Below are positions 46,618 through 57,061 of a stretch of DNA of 64,000 nt, piece by piece (position 1 is the first letter of the stretch; each line of letters begins with the position of its first letter). The notes beneath the pieces were generated by a model. It saw only the letters and a list, made by a program, of their open reading frames with translations, was not told the origin of the DNA and did no database searches. Location of the stretch: NCBI RefSeq assembly GCF_013415125.1, contig NZ_JACCDE010000018.1:42759-106758 (forward strand). The letters run 5' to 3'. This DNA is from Vreelandella glaciei. Its GTDB lineage: Bacteria; Pseudomonadota; Gammaproteobacteria; Pseudomonadales; Halomonadaceae. The translations under genes and the position numbers were made by a program.

Positions 46618-47898
46618 ATGAACTCGCTTATTGAACCGAAAATCGCCATCGCTGACTTACGCACTGACAGCGATCGACTTTGGGAATCGCTTATGGAGTT
46701 GGCCAAGCTAGGTGCCACCGCCAAAGGCGGCGTTAACCGTCAGGCACTCACCGATTTAGAACGCCAGGGGCGGGATCTGTTTATTCAATGGTGCCGCGCT
46801 GAAGGCTGCACCATTCGCATTGATAATATCGGCAATATTTTTGCCCGCCGAGAAGGCAGCGACCCTGATGCCAAAACCGTGATGGCGGGTAGTCACCTGG
46901 ATAGCCAGCCTACCGGCGGCAAGTATGATGGGTGCTTCGGCGTGCTCTCCGGCTTGGAGGTGATTCGTACCCTTAACCAGTACAACATCACTACTCAATC
47001 CCCTATCGAAGTCGTCGCCTGGACCAACGAAGAGGGCTGCCGTTTTCCGCCCTGCATGATGGGTTCGGGCGTATTCACTGGCGAGCTTGCATTTGACGCC
47101 ATGATGGCGCGCACTGACGCAGAGGGCGTCACAGTAAGCGATGCTCTGGACGCCATCCACTACCGCGGCAGCGACAGCGTCTCGCCAAGCGAGATAAAAG
47201 CCTACTTTGAGCCGCACATTGAACAGGGCCCGATCCTGGAAGATACCGACACTACCATTGGCGTGGTGATCGGCGGGCTTGGTCAGAAGTGGTTCGACTT
47301 AACGCTGACCGGACTTGAAGCCCACGCGGGCCCTACGCCGATGAACCTACGTCGGGATGCCATGATGGGGGCAGCCGAAGTCACCCAAGCACTCAACCGT
47401 ATCGCCTTTGATCATCAGCCCCACGGGCGTGGCACGGTGGGCTGTATGACGCTGCATCCTGGTTCGCGTAACGTGATTCCCGGCCAAGTCAAAATGACAT
47501 TAGATATGCGCCACTGGGAACCGGAAGCGCTTATCACGATGGGCCAAGCTGTCGCGGCCGCCGTGGAAGAAATCTGCCAACGCCATGGCCTGGCGTATGA
47601 ATTAACGCCTACGGCGGATTTTGCCCCGGAATACTTCAATAAGGAATGTGTTGATGCTGTACGTGATGGGGCTGAGAAGCTCGGCCTATCGCACATGGAT
47701 ATCATCAGCGGTGCGGGCCATGATGCGATGTTTGTTGGCCGCGTAGCCCCCGCCGCCATGATCTTTATTCCCTGCAAAGATGGCATCAGCCATAACGAGA
47801 TCGAAAGCGCGACGCCGGAGCATGTCCATGCAGGTTGCAACGTTCTGCTCCACGCCATGCTGAATGCCGCTGGCACTGACGCTGACCTAGCTGGATAA
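46618..47898 (+). CDS. M20-family Zn amidohydrolase, probable N-carbamoyl-beta-alanine amidohydrolase
   Basis: A 426-residue AllC/HyuC-group hydrolase, a paralogue of the gene at 40509. It has GSHLDSQPTGGKYDG near residues 94-108, WTNEEGCRFPP near 138-148, EPHIEQGPILED near 199-210 and GLEAHAGPTPMNLRRDA near 252-268. ATG 46618 follows AAAGGA; an earlier in-frame start has none. Divergent position to the beta-alanine transaminase and mmsA genes supports the reaction N-carbamoyl-beta-alanine to beta-alanine, CO2 and ammonia. Another N-carbamoyl substrate cannot be excluded. Confidence 0.88.
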   Translation: MNSLIEPKIAIADLRTDSDRLWESLMELAKLGATAKGGVNRQALTDLERQGRDLFIQWCRAEGCTIRIDNIGNIFARREGSDPDAKTVMAGSHLDSQPTGGKYDGCFGVLSGLEVIRTLNQYNITTQSPIEVVAWTNEEGCRFPPCMMGSGVFTGELAFDAMMARTDAEGVTVSDALDAIHYRGSDSVSPSEIKAYFEPHIEQGPILEDTDTTIGVVIGGLGQKWFDLTLTGLEAHAGPTPMNLRRDAMMGAAEVTQALNRIAFDHQPHGRGTVGCMTLHPGSRNVIPGQVKMTLDMRHWEPEALITMGQAVAAAVEEICQRHGLAYELTPTADFAPEYFNKECVDAVRDGAEKLGLSHMDIISGAGHDAMFVGRVAPAAMIFIPCKDGISHNEIESATPEHVHAGCNVLLHAMLNAAGTDADLAG

Positions 47899-47933
47899 GC
47901 CGAATAAAGAGAAAAGTTTAAAAGGTCGCGTCG

Positions 47934-49331
47934 CTAAACGACAAAATTTACGTGTGTCCGTGCCAGCTCAGCAAACTGCTTACGGGAAGGTTTAAAGCCT
48001 ACCCTAGGCGGCCAAGCTAACCAGGCATCGGGCACCATAAAGCCGGGCAGCACATCACGCACCCAGGCGGCTAGCGTCTTGCTTGATACGGAGTTCGCAT
48101 GCCAGTCGATAAATGCCACCGGACGCTCACCCCACTCGGGGTGAGGCACCGGCACCACTAGCGCCTGAGCGACGCTGGGATGATCGACCAAACGCTGCTC
48201 GATAGCTTCCGGCTGAATATTCTCGCCCCCGGAGATAAAACCGTTATCGAGCCGCCCCTCCACCACTAGCGCACCTTTCGAAGTTAAGTGTCCCTTATCC
48301 CGGGTAGCAAACCAACCCTCATCGTTGAGGGCTGGATCCATCCTGCCGTTATCCAGATAGCCGCAGAATAGGGTCTCGCCGCGCACCTGTATCTCACCCT
48401 CAACAACCCTCACCTCACGGCCTGGCAGCGGCCTACCGACAACGCCAGGTGCGGTGGGAATACCGGTGCAGACTTGGCTGGCCATCTCGGACAGCCCATA
48501 GCTGACTTTCGGTGTTAGCCCCAGTGATGTCATCTTCGCCACCAGCGGTGCGGGAATCGCCGCGCCGCCCAGTAGCAGCTCGCGCAGTTGCGTGCGCTGG
48601 GGCGCAAAGCCCGCTTGCAGCAACCGCCAGAGCTGGGTGGGCACCAGTGAAAGGTGGGTAATCGACTGATGTTCAAGGCGTGCTGGCAGCGTTTGCGGCT
48701 CGTCATCAAGAATAATCCGCCCACCTGCCTTAAAAACGCGAAACGGGATAGCGTAGCCACCGATATGAAACAGCGGCAGCGACAACAGCCAGCCACTGTT
48801 TTGATCAACCGGAATAAACCCTGCCGATCCCCGCGCCGAGGCCAAATGATTGGCCAAGCGATGTAGCACCGCCTTGGGTGTGCCGCTGGAGCCTGAGGTA
48901 AAAATCGTGTTGCACAGCTGGCTGCCATTAAACGACGGAGTCTCACCTGCATCAGCTTCCGCCAGAAAATCGAGGGTGACCGGCGTTAGCTGTGAAGCGT
49001 AATCATTGTCACTTTCCGTCTGGCAAACGCGGCCAGCCTGCAAGCGCTTGGCCAGGCCAAGCTGCTGAGTAACAGGAAATGCTGGGTTAAGCGGGCAGAA
49101 AATCACCCCGACCCGCAGGCAGGCCCACGCCAGCAGCAAGGATTCAAGCGAGCCTTTGGCAGGGACGACTAGCCGATCACCTGGCACAAAACCTTTCCGA
49201 GCCAGTTGCTGTGCTAAACACGCTACGCGGCGGTTGAGCGTTCGGTAACTAAGCTTCACCGAACCCGCCTCTATGGCGATTTTCTCAGGGGTCTCTTTGG
49301 CCCAGTAGTGAATGGGGCAGGTGTCTATCAC
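47934..49331 (-). CDS. menE: o-Succinylbenzoate-CoA ligase
   Basis: MenE activates o-succinylbenzoate with ATP and CoA in menaquinone synthesis. The 465-residue product is an ANL-superfamily adenylating enzyme with the P-loop TIFTSGSSGTPKAVLH near residues 137-152, SYGLSEMASQ near 281-290 and VEGRLDNGFISGGENIQPE near 350-368 (hinge and A8 region). Its start overlaps the menC end by four bases. It is the last gene of the frdABCD-menBCE transcript. Confidence 0.92.
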   Translation of the reverse strand: MIDTCPIHYWAKETPEKIAIEAGSVKLSYRTLNRRVACLAQQLARKGFVPGDRLVVPAKGSLESLLLAWACLRVGVIFCPLNPAFPVTQQLGLAKRLQAGRVCQTESDNDYASQLTPVTLDFLAEADAGETPSFNGSQLCNTIFTSGSSGTPKAVLHRLANHLASARGSAGFIPVDQNSGWLLSLPLFHIGGYAIPFRVFKAGGRIILDDEPQTLPARLEHQSITHLSLVPTQLWRLLQAGFAPQRTQLRELLLGGAAIPAPLVAKMTSLGLTPKVSYGLSEMASQVCTGIPTAPGVVGRPLPGREVRVVEGEIQVRGETLFCGYLDNGRMDPALNDEGWFATRDKGHLTSKGALVVEGRLDNGFISGGENIQPEAIEQRLVDHPSVAQALVVPVPHPEWGERPVAFIDWHANSVSSKTLAAWVRDVLPGFMVPDAWLAWPPRVGFKPSRKQFAELARTHVNFVV

Positions 49332-50272
49332 GCTGAATTTTCCAATTTAGAGAGACAATGCATGTTTTCTGTCATCACTTCGCCCATGGCAGTGGTCACG
49401 CGCTCGGTGAGCCAATGCCCCGTATCCAGCCCTGGCGGATCATGGGGTGCCCACTCGCCGGCCAACCGAGCAAGCAACCCAAGTCCCAAATCGGATTCAA
49501 AGCTGGAGGAGATCACCACGCGTAGATTACCCGCACTTGCCCGTTGAACGAGCACTTCACAGGCACTTAGCGAGCCGATCAGCGTGGGTTTGATTACCAG
49601 GGCTTTGAGTTGTGGGTGGCAGTGCCACTCTTCCCGGCGCGATAACGTTTCATCCAGAGCAATGGCCACCCCAGTCGCTTCTGCCACGGCGATGGTGTCA
49701 TCAAAAGCAGCACAGGGTTCTTCCAGGTAGTCGATTTGCGCAAGGGGTAGGCGCTCACAGAAGCGCTGGGCCTCTTCCCGCGTCCAGCCGCCGTTGGCAT
49801 CCAGAATCAGCTTGGTGGAGGGCAGCCGAGCGGCAAGCTGTTCGATCAACGCCAGTTCTTCCTCCATAGCATAGCGTGCCACTTTCAGCTTGAGCCGAGA
49901 CGGCGGCGACGCTAGCCAACCGGCGGTTGAAAGAGACTCTATCAACTCCGCGGGTGCTCCCTGGAGCAGCGGGTAAGGCGACAAAGGCGTAGGAAGATTG
50001 TTTGGCCACGAGCGCTGGGCGCAGTCGAACCCAAACTGCACCGACGGAAGCGCTGGGGAGGCTATCTCACCGCGCTTTAAAGCAGCCAGACAAGACAAAC
50101 TTTCGGCTTCTACTTCCGCCAGGGTTTCAGTCGAGAAACCAGGTAGCGGGGCAATCTCGCCCCACTGCCCGTTAATAGAAACTAACAGCCCTTCTCTGTT
50201 CGTCAGCCGCTGTCCTTTAAACATTAGCGGCTGGCGGAACTGGAGGGAGTAGCGGTAAAGGGCCAGCTGCAT
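49328..50272 (-). CDS. menC: o-Succinylbenzoate synthase
   Basis: MenC is an enolase-superfamily dehydratase that makes o-succinylbenzoate from SHCHC. The 314-residue product has the catalytic lysine region RLKLKVARY near 124-132, the metal ligands in LDANGGWT near 152-159 and EEPC near 178-181, and the second lysine in LKALVIKPTLIG near 221-232. Length is close to E. coli MenC (320). The gene shares one base with the end of menB. Confidence 0.92.
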   Translation of the reverse strand: MQLALYRYSLQFRQPLMFKGQRLTNREGLLVSINGQWGEIAPLPGFSTETLAEVEAESLSCLAALKRGEIASPALPSVQFGFDCAQRSWPNNLPTPLSPYPLLQGAPAELIESLSTAGWLASPPSRLKLKVARYAMEEELALIEQLAARLPSTKLILDANGGWTREEAQRFCERLPLAQIDYLEEPCAAFDDTIAVAEATGVAIALDETLSRREEWHCHPQLKALVIKPTLIGSLSACEVLVQRASAGNLRVVISSSFESDLGLGLLARLAGEWAPHDPPGLDTGHWLTERVTTAMGEVMTENMHCLSKLENSA

Positions 50273-51132
50273 TAAGGGTTGCGCGGGTAGCGGGAGAAGT
50301 CCGGGCGGCGCTTTTCGTTGAAGGCGTTACGGCCCTCCTGCCCCTCTTCGGTCATGTAGTAGAGCATGGTGGCGTTACCCGCCAGCTCTTGAAGCCCGGC
50401 CTGGCCGTCGCAGTCGGCATTGAGTGCAGCTTTCAGGCAACGCAGTGCCATAGGGCTATGCTGCAGCATCTCGCGGCACCAACGCACACTCTCTTTTTCC
50501 AACTCTGCCAGGGGCACCACATGATTGACCAGCCCCATTTCAAGCGCTTGGGCGGCATCGTACTGGCGGCACAGAAACCAGATTTCCCGGGCCTTTTTTT
50601 GGCCCACAATGCGCGCCATATAAGAGGCGCCGTAGCCGCCATCGAAGGAGCCAACTTTGGGTCCGGTCTGGCCAAAGATGGCGTTATCGGCAGCGATGGT
50701 CAGGTCGCACATCATATGCAGCACGTGACCGCCACCGATGGCGTAGCCCGCCACCATGGCGACCACCGGCTTGGGGCAGGTGCGAATATCACGCTGGAAG
50801 TCCAGCACGTTGAGGTGGTGGGTGCCCTCTTCATCCTGGTAACCGCCGTAGTCACCGCGAATGCGCTGGTCACCGCCGGAACAGAACGCTTTGTCGCCTG
50901 CACCAGTGAGCAGAATGGCGCCAATGGTGCTGTCGTGGCGAGCGCGGTTAAGCGCTTGGGCCATCTCGCTAACCGTTAGCGGGCGAAAGGCGTTGCGTAC
51001 CTCGGGCCGGTTGATGGTGATGCGGGCAATGCCATCAGCAGTGGTGTGGTACAAAATATCCTGATAGCCATCTGAGCGATCCTGCCACTCTACCGGCGCA
51101 TAGAGTTCCGTTTCAGTGAGTCCGTTGATCAT
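50272..51132 (-). CDS. menB: 1,4-Dihydroxy-2-naphthoyl-CoA synthase
   Basis: MenB is a crotonase-family enzyme that closes the naphthoquinone ring. The 286-residue product has the typical N-terminal [16 protein letters not shown], the oxyanion-hole regions [13 protein letters not shown] near 76-88 and [13 protein letters not shown] near 127-139, and [19 protein letters not shown] near 155-173, specific for MenB. It follows frdD by 47 bases on the same strand, so fumarate reductase and quinone synthesis share a transcript. Confidence 0.95.
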   Translation of the reverse strand: MINGLTETELYAPVEWQDRSDGYQDILYHTTADGIARITINRPEVRNAFRPLTVSEMAQALNRARHDSTIGAILLTGAGDKAFCSGGDQRIRGDYGGYQDEEGTHHLNVLDFQRDIRTCPKPVVAMVAGYAIGGGHVLHMMCDLTIAADNAIFGQTGPKVGSFDGGYGASYMARIVGQKKAREIWFLCRQYDAAQALEMGLVNHVVPLAELEKESVRWCREMLQHSPMALRCLKAALNADCDGQAGLQELAGNATMLYYMTEEGQEGRNAFNEKRRPDFSRYPRNP

Positions 51133-51179
51133 GCCACTCTCTTTTTATCTGTTGGGGCGAAATGCTGACAGCGAGCCGT

Positions 51180-51593
51180 TTATCCCAGCATACCTGCGAC
51201 GACTAGACCCAGCGCAACGATGCTTAACAGCGCAGCCCCACCGTACATCAGTTTTTTATTAAGTGCGTCATTGCCCACGCTGATGTCAAACATCCCATGG
51301 CGTAGGCGATGAGCGGCATGAAATAGCGGCAAGCAAACTACCGCCCCAACAAACAGAAAACCCGGTACGCTAAACAGCAGCGTTGAGGCCCGCTCATAGC
51401 TCAACGCCTCCGCAGGCAGTAGACCAAGGGGCAGCAGAACCGCAATAAAGAGAATCACAGCAGGTAAAAAGACAGCGAAACAGACACCGCCCGCGCTAAA
51501 CAGACCCCACCAGAGCGGCTCATCAAAGGCTTGTTTATGCTGAGTGCTGTTTTTGCCCATGCTTGGTTTATTCATGGCTAGTTTGTCCATCAT
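51180..51593 (-). CDS. frdD: Fumarate reductase membrane anchor subunit D
   Basis: A 137-residue membrane anchor with three hydrophobic helices (about residues 25-50, 65-95 and 112-137). EPLWWGLFSAGGVCFAVFLPAV and the ILLPLGL-like segment match FrdD of E. coli. With FrdC it holds the catalytic FrdAB pair at the inner membrane and handles menaquinol. The ATG at 51593 overlaps the frdC stop by one base (TAATG), after a GGGAGGG site; an earlier in-frame GTG-type start would run through frdC. Confidence 0.92.
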   Translation of the reverse strand: MMDKLAMNKPSMGKNSTQHKQAFDEPLWWGLFSAGGVCFAVFLPAVILFIAVLLPLGLLPAEALSYERASTLLFSVPGFLFVGAVVCLPLFHAAHRLRHGMFDISVGNDALNKKLMYGGAALLSIVALGLVVAGMLG

Positions 51594-51988
51594 TACGCCC
51601 TCCCAAATAGCCAGAAAAATAGCAGCGCGACGGCCACTACGCCCGCCCACTGCCCGGCAACAATGGCCTGATCGGGCAGGCTATGCCCGGCGATGCGAAT
51701 CGGCATTACCCGTGGAAACAGCACAAAGAAGGTGGCGGCGTGAAACAGGCTAGCGGCCAGGGCTAGAAGATTCAGCAGCAGCACAATGGGGGAACCCATA
51801 AAGACGATCCAACCCTGCCAGCTATCCGCCCCCTGCAGCAGGGCAACCATGCCAGCGAGTAAACAGAGCGTGAAAAACACCAGCGGCAGTACCGTGGCTT
51901 CGCGCAGCATATAGAGCTTAAAAAAGCGGTGTTTCAGCCACCAGTTGCGTTTCAGCGGCGGCAGGCGTTGTGTTGATAATTTATCCAT
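51593..51988 (-). CDS. frdC: Fumarate reductase membrane anchor subunit C
   Basis: A 131-residue membrane anchor with three hydrophobic helices. WWLKHRFFKLYMLREATVLP near residues 16-35 is the conserved FrdC start, including the arginine and glutamate near the quinol site. The length equals that of the E. coli protein. It belongs to the four-subunit, haem-free type of fumarate reductase, because FrdC and FrdD are separate and the usual haem histidines are not evident. Confidence 0.93.
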   Translation of the reverse strand: MDKLSTQRLPPLKRNWWLKHRFFKLYMLREATVLPLVFFTLCLLAGMVALLQGADSWQGWIVFMGSPIVLLLNLLALAASLFHAATFFVLFPRVMPIRIAGHSLPDQAIVAGQWAGVVAVALLFFWLFGRA

Positions 51989-52000
51989 GACGTTCCTCCC

Positions 52001-52768
52001 CTAGCCTTTGAACAGCGCAATGAGCGTGTGTTTGGCCGCTTCGACCTTGCCCTGATTCACAGCAGCGGCCGGGTCTACGTGTTTGGGGCATACCTTGGAA
52101 CAGAAGCCCACAAACGTGCAGCTCCACACCCCCTCATGGCGGTTAAGTTCGGCCATACGCTGTTTCTTACCGTGATCGCGGCTATCCAGGTTGTAACGGT
52201 GGGCCAGCGTTAGCGCCGCTGGGCCAAGGAACTCAGGATTAAGCCCGAACTGCGGGCAGGCCGAGTAGCAGAGGCCGCAGTTAATACAGTTAGCAAACTG
52301 CTTATAGCGGGCGAGCTGTTCGGGTGACTGCTGATAGGTTTCCGGCGCCTGTGGGTCGTAGGGTTTTACCGGATTGTCATCGATCAGGTAGGGCTTAACC
52401 GCGGCCAGGTGCTCAAGGAATATCGCCATATCAACCACCAGATCCCGCTGCACCGGGAAGTGGGATAGCGGCTCGATGCGGATCTCACCTTCATAATCGC
52501 GCAGGAAGGTTTTGCAGCCCAGCTTGGGAATGCCGTTCACCATGACCCCGCAGGAGCCGCAAATCGCCATCCGGCACGACCAGCGGTAGCTCAAGGTGCT
52601 ATCGAGCTGCTCTTTGATATGGTTGAGGGCATCCAACAGAGAAGTGCTGTCGTCCACCGGCAGTTCGTACTGCTGCCAATAGGGTTCAGCCGAGCTGTCG
52701 GGCATGTAGCGTTTGACGCTAATGTGCTTGGTGCTGACGTTCTTAGCATTGATCTGCTCGGTATTCAT
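52001..52768 (-). CDS. frdB: Fumarate reductase iron-sulfur subunit
   Basis: A 255-residue electron-transfer subunit. The plant-type 2Fe-2S cysteines are in [16 protein letters not shown] near 64-79 with a fourth near 84. The 4Fe-4S and 3Fe-4S cysteines are in [12 protein letters not shown] near 160-171 and [10 protein letters not shown] near 225-234. Agreement with E. coli FrdB in the CINCGLCY to ALTLAHRYN stretch is very high. The start overlaps the frdA stop by four bases. Confidence 0.95.
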   Translation of the reverse strand: MNTEQINAKNVSTKHISVKRYMPDSSAEPYWQQYELPVDDSTSLLDALNHIKEQLDSTLSYRWSCRMAICGSCGVMVNGIPKLGCKTFLRDYEGEIRIEPLSHFPVQRDLVVDMAIFLEHLAAVKPYLIDDNPVKPYDPQAPETYQQSPEQLARYKQFANCINCGLCYSACPQFGLNPEFLGPAALTLAHRYNLDSRDHGKKQRMAELNRHEGVWSCTFVGFCSKVCPKHVDPAAAVNQGKVEAAKHTLIALFKG

Positions 52769-54552
52769 GCCTTGCCCCCTTTGCCTGCATCGCCATAGGC
52801 CCGCTCAGCTGGTGCAGAAAACCGCACATCGACATCCTGCCAGTGCAGTTCGGCCGGAGCTTCGCCTTGATAAAACACCTGGCTGTGCTTGAGGTAATTA
52901 ACGTCGTCGCGTTTTTGCATGCCTTCATCCAGGCGCTGATGAGCACCGCGGGATTCACGGCGCTCCAGGGCACTCAAGCATGAGGCTTCGGCGATATCCA
53001 AGCCATAGCCAAGTTCAATGCACTCCAGTAGCTCGGTGTTGAATATCTTGCTGGTATCTTTAACGCGTATTTCATTGAAGCGAGCGCGCAGCTGACGCAT
53101 GGTCTCCAGAGAATGGCGCATGCCCTCTTCGGTGCGGTAAATACCGCAGCCGCTCTCCATGGCCTGCACCATGGCGTGCTTGAGTTCGACCCAGTTCTCC
53201 CCGCTCCCGGTGCCGTCACAGAGGCGCAGCAGCTTGGCTTGCTGACGGTCACCCTGGGCTTCCAGCAGCCGCTCATCGGCCCACTCGGTTTGTGCCGCCC
53301 GTTGGCTGGCTTGCTCACCGGCTAAACGGCCAAACACCAACAGCTCGGTAAGCGAATTGGAGCCGAGGCGGTTAGCGCCGTGCAACCCCACCGAAGCACA
53401 CTCCCCGGCGGCGTAGAGCCCCGCGATTGAGGTTTCGCACTGGGGGTTGGTTTCAATTCCGCCCATGGTGTAGTGAACCGCCGGGCGAATGGGGATGGGT
53501 TCTTTCACCGGATCGACATTGATATAGGCTTTGGCTAGCTCGCAGATAAACGGCAGGCGCTCCAATATAGTCTTTTCACCCAAGTGACGCAGGTCGAGAT
53601 ACACCACGTCGCTGTCGCCAAACTTGCCGGTGCGGCCCGCCTGCTGCTCCTGCCAGAAGGCTTGGGAGAGTTTGTCCCGTGGCCCCAGTTCCATATATTT
53701 GTTTTCCGGCTTGCCAAGCGGAGTTTCTGGGCCCAGGCCGTAATCCTGCAGATAGCGGTAGCCCTCTTTATTGAGCAGAATGCCGCCTTCGCCCCGGCAC
53801 GCTTCGGTAATCAAAATCCCGGAGCCAGGCAGGCCGGTGGGATGGTACTGAACAAACTCCATATCCCGCAGCGCCACGCCGTGACGATAGGCCATCGCCA
53901 TACCGTCGCCGGTGACAATGCCCGCGTTGGTATTGAAGCGGAACAAGCGCCCTGCACCGCCAGTAGCGAGAATCACCGCTTTAGCGCGTAGCAGGGTTAG
54001 CTCGCCAGTAGCGATCTGCAGGGCAATTACGCCGATTACCGCGCCCTCGTGGACGGCCAGATCGAGCACAAAGAACTCATCAAAGCGCTCGATCTCTGGG
54101 TACTTTAGCGAGGTTTGGAACAGGGTGTGGAGCATATGGAAGCCGGTTTTGTCAGCCGCGAACCAGGTGCGGGCCGTTTTCATGCCTCCAAAGCGCCGCA
54201 CCTGCACTTGGCCATCGTCTTTCCGGCTCCAGGGGCAGCCCCATCGCTCCATCTGCACCAGTTCTTGATAAGCGTGATGGACAAAGTAGTCGACGACGCC
54301 CTGCTCAACCAGCCAGTCACCGCCTGACACCGTGTCGTCGAAATGCGCCTGATAGGAATCCTCGGCACTGGTTACGGCGGCAGCGCCGCCTTCAGCCGCC
54401 ACGGTGTGGGAACGCATGGGATACACCTTGGACAGCAGCGCAATGCGTTGAGGTGTTTTGTGCTCTTTAGCGTGCTCAGCAGCACCAATAGCAGCGCGCA
54501 ACCCTGCTCCCCCCCCACCTACAATGACGATATCGAAATCTCGCTGCTGCAT
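52765..54552 (-). CDS. frdA: Fumarate reductase flavoprotein subunit
   Basis: FrdA reduces fumarate to succinate in the cytoplasm using electrons from FrdB. The 595-residue product has a FAD fold [13 protein letters not shown] near residues 11-23, the FAD-attachment histidine in SHTVAAEGG near 45, substrate-side HPTGLPGSG near 233-241, [17 protein letters not shown] and [10 protein letters not shown] near 356-365. ATG 54552 follows GGAAGGGG; an upstream in-frame start has none. A missing E at the extreme C terminus does not affect known catalytic residues. It heads the frdABCD-menBCE operon, divergent from the antiporter gene. Confidence 0.95.
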   Translation of the reverse strand: MQQRDFDIVIVGGGGAGLRAAIGAAEHAKEHKTPQRIALLSKVYPMRSHTVAAEGGAAAVTSAEDSYQAHFDDTVSGGDWLVEQGVVDYFVHHAYQELVQMERWGCPWSRKDDGQVQVRRFGGMKTARTWFAADKTGFHMLHTLFQTSLKYPEIERFDEFFVLDLAVHEGAVIGVIALQIATGELTLLRAKAVILATGGAGRLFRFNTNAGIVTGDGMAMAYRHGVALRDMEFVQYHPTGLPGSGILITEACRGEGGILLNKEGYRYLQDYGLGPETPLGKPENKYMELGPRDKLSQAFWQEQQAGRTGKFGDSDVVYLDLRHLGEKTILERLPFICELAKAYINVDPVKEPIPIRPAVHYTMGGIETNPQCETSIAGLYAAGECASVGLHGANRLGSNSLTELLVFGRLAGEQASQRAAQTEWADERLLEAQGDRQQAKLLRLCDGTGSGENWVELKHAMVQAMESGCGIYRTEEGMRHSLETMRQLRARFNEIRVKDTSKIFNTELLECIELGYGLDIAEASCLSALERRESRGAHQRLDEGMQKRDDVNYLKHSQVFYQGEAPAELHWQDVDVRFSAPAERAYGDAGKGGKA

Positions 54553-54669
54553 GACAACCCCTTCCGTTAGCCAGGTCAAAGGTGTTACTGGCGGCAATCT
54601 TCGCTGCCGTCTTCTTTATTCGAACTTACCATGCCCGTTATAGACCTTGCTCATTAGTCGAAAAGACTA

Positions 54670-54683
54670 TTGACGCACATCAA
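54670..54683. promoter_or_regulatory. FNR/Anr-type oxygen-responsive box
   Basis: TTGACGCACATCAA differs from the FNR/Anr consensus TTGAT-N4-ATCAA at one base. It lies between frdA (ATG at 54552) and the dicarboxylate antiporter gene (ATG at 54821), so one site could switch on both units without oxygen. A TATAAC that could serve frdA lies at 54642-54637 on the minus strand. Confidence 0.75.
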
Positions 54684-54820
54684 GTAAGCAGTGAATTGAG
54701 TGGGTATTGCTGTTCCCCTCGTGCCGCAAGTCCTACTCTTCAAGCCACTCACTGCAGGCAGATGGCTGCCTACCAAGCGACAAAGAAGTCCTTACTGCAA
54801 AAATTGAAGAGAGGTGCCGC

Positions 54821-56290
54821 ATGACGTCCAATGCCCAACCCTCACCGCGATGGAAACTATTAGCACCGCTAGCAGTTACTATTATCATCGCGCTGATACC
54901 CACTCCCCCGGGGCTAGCGCCTCACGCGTGGTACTTCTTGGCTATTTTCCTGGGCTGCGTTATGGGCCTGATTCTTGAACCATTACCAGGCGCAGTGGTG
55001 GGGCTTATCGGCGTTACCCTGGTGGCACTTCTTTCCAGATGGGTGCTGTTCTCTCCCGAGCAACTAGCGACCGAAGGATTTAATGCCGCGGGCCAAGCTT
55101 TTTCGTGGGCGGTTTCGGGCTTTACCAACTCCACTGTGTGGCTGATTTTCGGCGCTTTTATGTTTGCCCTGGGGTACGAAAAAACCGGACTGGGCAGACG
55201 GATATCGCTCTGGTTGGTCAAGGCAATGGGAAAGCGCACCTTGACCCTAGGCTACGCGGTGATGATTGCCGATGGCATTCTGGCGCCTTTTACACCTTCC
55301 AATACGGCGCGCAGTGCGGGCACGATCTATCCTGTCATTCGTAACCTGCCGCCGCTTTACGATTCGCACCCCAACGACCCCAGCATGAAGCGCATGGGTA
55401 GCTTTCTAATGTGGACGGCGCTTGCCTCTACCTGTGTGACCAGCTCACTATTTTTGACCGCCCTGGCCCCGAACTTACTGGCGATCGCGTTAACCGAAAG
55501 CACTACCGGTATCCAGGTCAATTGGGGGCAGTGGTTTATGGCAGTTGCACCTGTCGGCATTCTGCTGCTTCTGCTGGTGCCGCTGCTGAGCTACTGGCTA
55601 TGCGCTCCTGAAGTGAAAGCGGGCCATGAAATTTCCGACTGGGCGGGTGAGGAGCTGACTAAGCTGGGGGCACTGACTCGCCATGAAATAATGCTGGTTA
55701 TTATGGTGGTCACTGCCCTGCTGCTGTGGATTTTTGCCGGCGACATTATCTCTGGGTCGCTGGTGGGTCTACTGGTGATCTGCGGCATGTTGTTAACCGG
55801 TATTGTGACCTGGAGCGATATTCTCGATAACCGAGCAGCCTGGAATACCTTTGTATGGTTTGCCACCCTGGTGGCACTAGCGGGCGGGCTTAGCCAAGTA
55901 GGCTTCGTTAACTGGTTTGGCAGCGTGGTCGGCGGGCAGATAAGCCACTTCGACCCGCTAATGGCCATGGTGGCGCTGGTGGTGATTTTCTATTTACTGC
56001 ACTACTTCTTTGCCAGCGTGACGGCCCACGTTACCGCCCTGCTACCCGTAATTCTGGCGGCAGCTACCGGGATTGCCGGGCTGGATATGCAGATGTTTAT
56101 TCTGCTGCTGCTACCCACGCTGGGCTTTATGGGCATTCTCACCCCCTACGGCACAGGGCCAAGCCCGGTTTACTACGGCAGCGGCTACCTGCCCAGCGCA
56201 CTCTTTTGGCGCCTAGGGGCGATCTTCGGACTGCTATTCCTGGTGGTTTGGCTGGTGATCGGCCTACCCTGGTTAATGCTGATCAGCTGA
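54821..56290 (+). CDS. C4-dicarboxylate/succinate antiporter (DASS family, CitT/TtdT type)
   Basis: A 489-residue inner-membrane transporter with about 12 hydrophobic segments, the size of E. coli CitT and TtdT. APFTPSNTARSAGTIYPVI near residues 149-167 holds one family SNT motif. ILTPYGTGPSPVYYGSGYL near 444-462 holds the matching second-repeat region. Family members swap a di- or tricarboxylate for succinate. Divergent from frdA and sharing its FNR-like box, it most likely imports fumarate, malate or tartrate and exports succinate. ATG 54821 is after GAGAGG; an in-frame earlier start is less likely. Its end is six bases from the end of menH. Confidence 0.9.
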   Translation: MTSNAQPSPRWKLLAPLAVTIIIALIPTPPGLAPHAWYFLAIFLGCVMGLILEPLPGAVVGLIGVTLVALLSRWVLFSPEQLATEGFNAAGQAFSWAVSGFTNSTVWLIFGAFMFALGYEKTGLGRRISLWLVKAMGKRTLTLGYAVMIADGILAPFTPSNTARSAGTIYPVIRNLPPLYDSHPNDPSMKRMGSFLMWTALASTCVTSSLFLTALAPNLLAIALTESTTGIQVNWGQWFMAVAPVGILLLLLVPLLSYWLCAPEVKAGHEISDWAGEELTKLGALTRHEIMLVIMVVTALLLWIFAGDIISGSLVGLLVICGMLLTGIVTWSDILDNRAAWNTFVWFATLVALAGGLSQVGFVNWFGSVVGGQISHFDPLMAMVALVVIFYLLHYFFASVTAHVTALLPVILAAATGIAGLDMQMFILLLLPTLGFMGILTPYGTGPSPVYYGSGYLPSALFWRLGAIFGLLFLVVWLVIGLPWLMLIS

Positions 56291-56296
56291 TAAACA

Positions 56297-57061
56297 TTAG
56301 CCTAGCGTGCGATACCAGGCATTGAGCTGTTGAGCAATCATCTCTGGTTGCTCAGCATGAAGATTGTGGCCCCCTTCCAGCGTGATATGGCGCAGGCGGG
56401 GGGCCATCATTGCTAGATGAGACGCCAGAGTGTGGAATTTGGCGTCCCGCTGCCCCGAGAAGTAGCTCACCGGAAGCGTGGTATTTTCCAACCACGACCA
56501 TAGTGACGGCTGATGACCCAAGGAAGATGACCGCAGCATGCTGGCGATGGCTGGCCCACGATTCGCTAGCCGACGTTGAATCTGCCGACCGCGCTGGGCG
56601 CCGGTTAAGTCGGCAAATACCGGCTGCTGGTACCAGTCGGCAAGTACGTTTCCCAATGGCTCCTGCTCGAAGCGTGTTGCCCAGCGTTCATCGTGAGCAA
56701 TTCGGGCAGAACGCTCACTGGCGGGCAGCCCTGGGTGAGCACTTTCCAGCCAGAGCGCTTCCAGCCCCGGTGGCTGACGGCTGGCATGATACAGCGCCAA
56801 GCGCCCGCCCAGGGAGTAACCCAGCAGGCAGTAACGGCGAACACCGTGAGTCAACAATGTGTCACTGAGCCAGTGATGAAACGCTTCGAAAGAGTCTACC
56901 TGTATCTGTTGATTTTCACCGTGCCCAGGCAAGTCCAACGCTAGGCAATCTATACCTTCCAAACCAGCGTTCACTCCCGCCCAGTCGTGGCGGTCGCCCA
57001 GCAGACCGTGCAGCAGGATCAGGGTTGGTTTGGGTAACTTTTGCTTAAACTCACTGCTCAC
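56297..57061 (-). CDS. menH: 2-Succinyl-6-hydroxy-2,4-cyclohexadiene-1-carboxylate synthase
   Basis: MenH is an alpha/beta hydrolase that removes pyruvate from SEPHCHC. The 254-residue product has [11 protein letters not shown] near 18-28, the nucleophile serine in [11 protein letters not shown] near 79-89 and the catalytic histidine in [10 protein letters not shown] near 232-241. This pattern is that of MenH of E. coli. The start overlaps the end of menD by 11 bases. It is the last gene of a menFDH transcript. Confidence 0.92.
   Translation of the reverse strand: MSSEFKQKLPKPTLILLHGLLGDRHDWAGVNAGLEGIDCLALDLPGHGENQQIQVDSFEAFHHWLSDTLLTHGVRRYCLLGYSLGGRLALYHASRQPPGLEALWLESAHPGLPASERSARIAHDERWATRFEQEPLGNVLADWYQQPVFADLTGAQRGRQIQRRLANRGPAIASMLRSSSLGHQPSLWSWLENTTLPVSYFSGQRDAKFHTLASHLAMMAPRLRHITLEGGHNLHAEQPEMIAQQLNAWYRTLG

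Noticed and set aside
47925..47940. Small hairpin (GTCG/CGAC) as a terminator between the M20 gene and menE
   Set aside because: A four-base stem overlapping the menE stop codon, with no T-run, is too weak to call.
50389..50979. 196-codon open frame antisense to menB
   Set aside because: Antisense to a strongly conserved enzyme; no domain or ribosome site.
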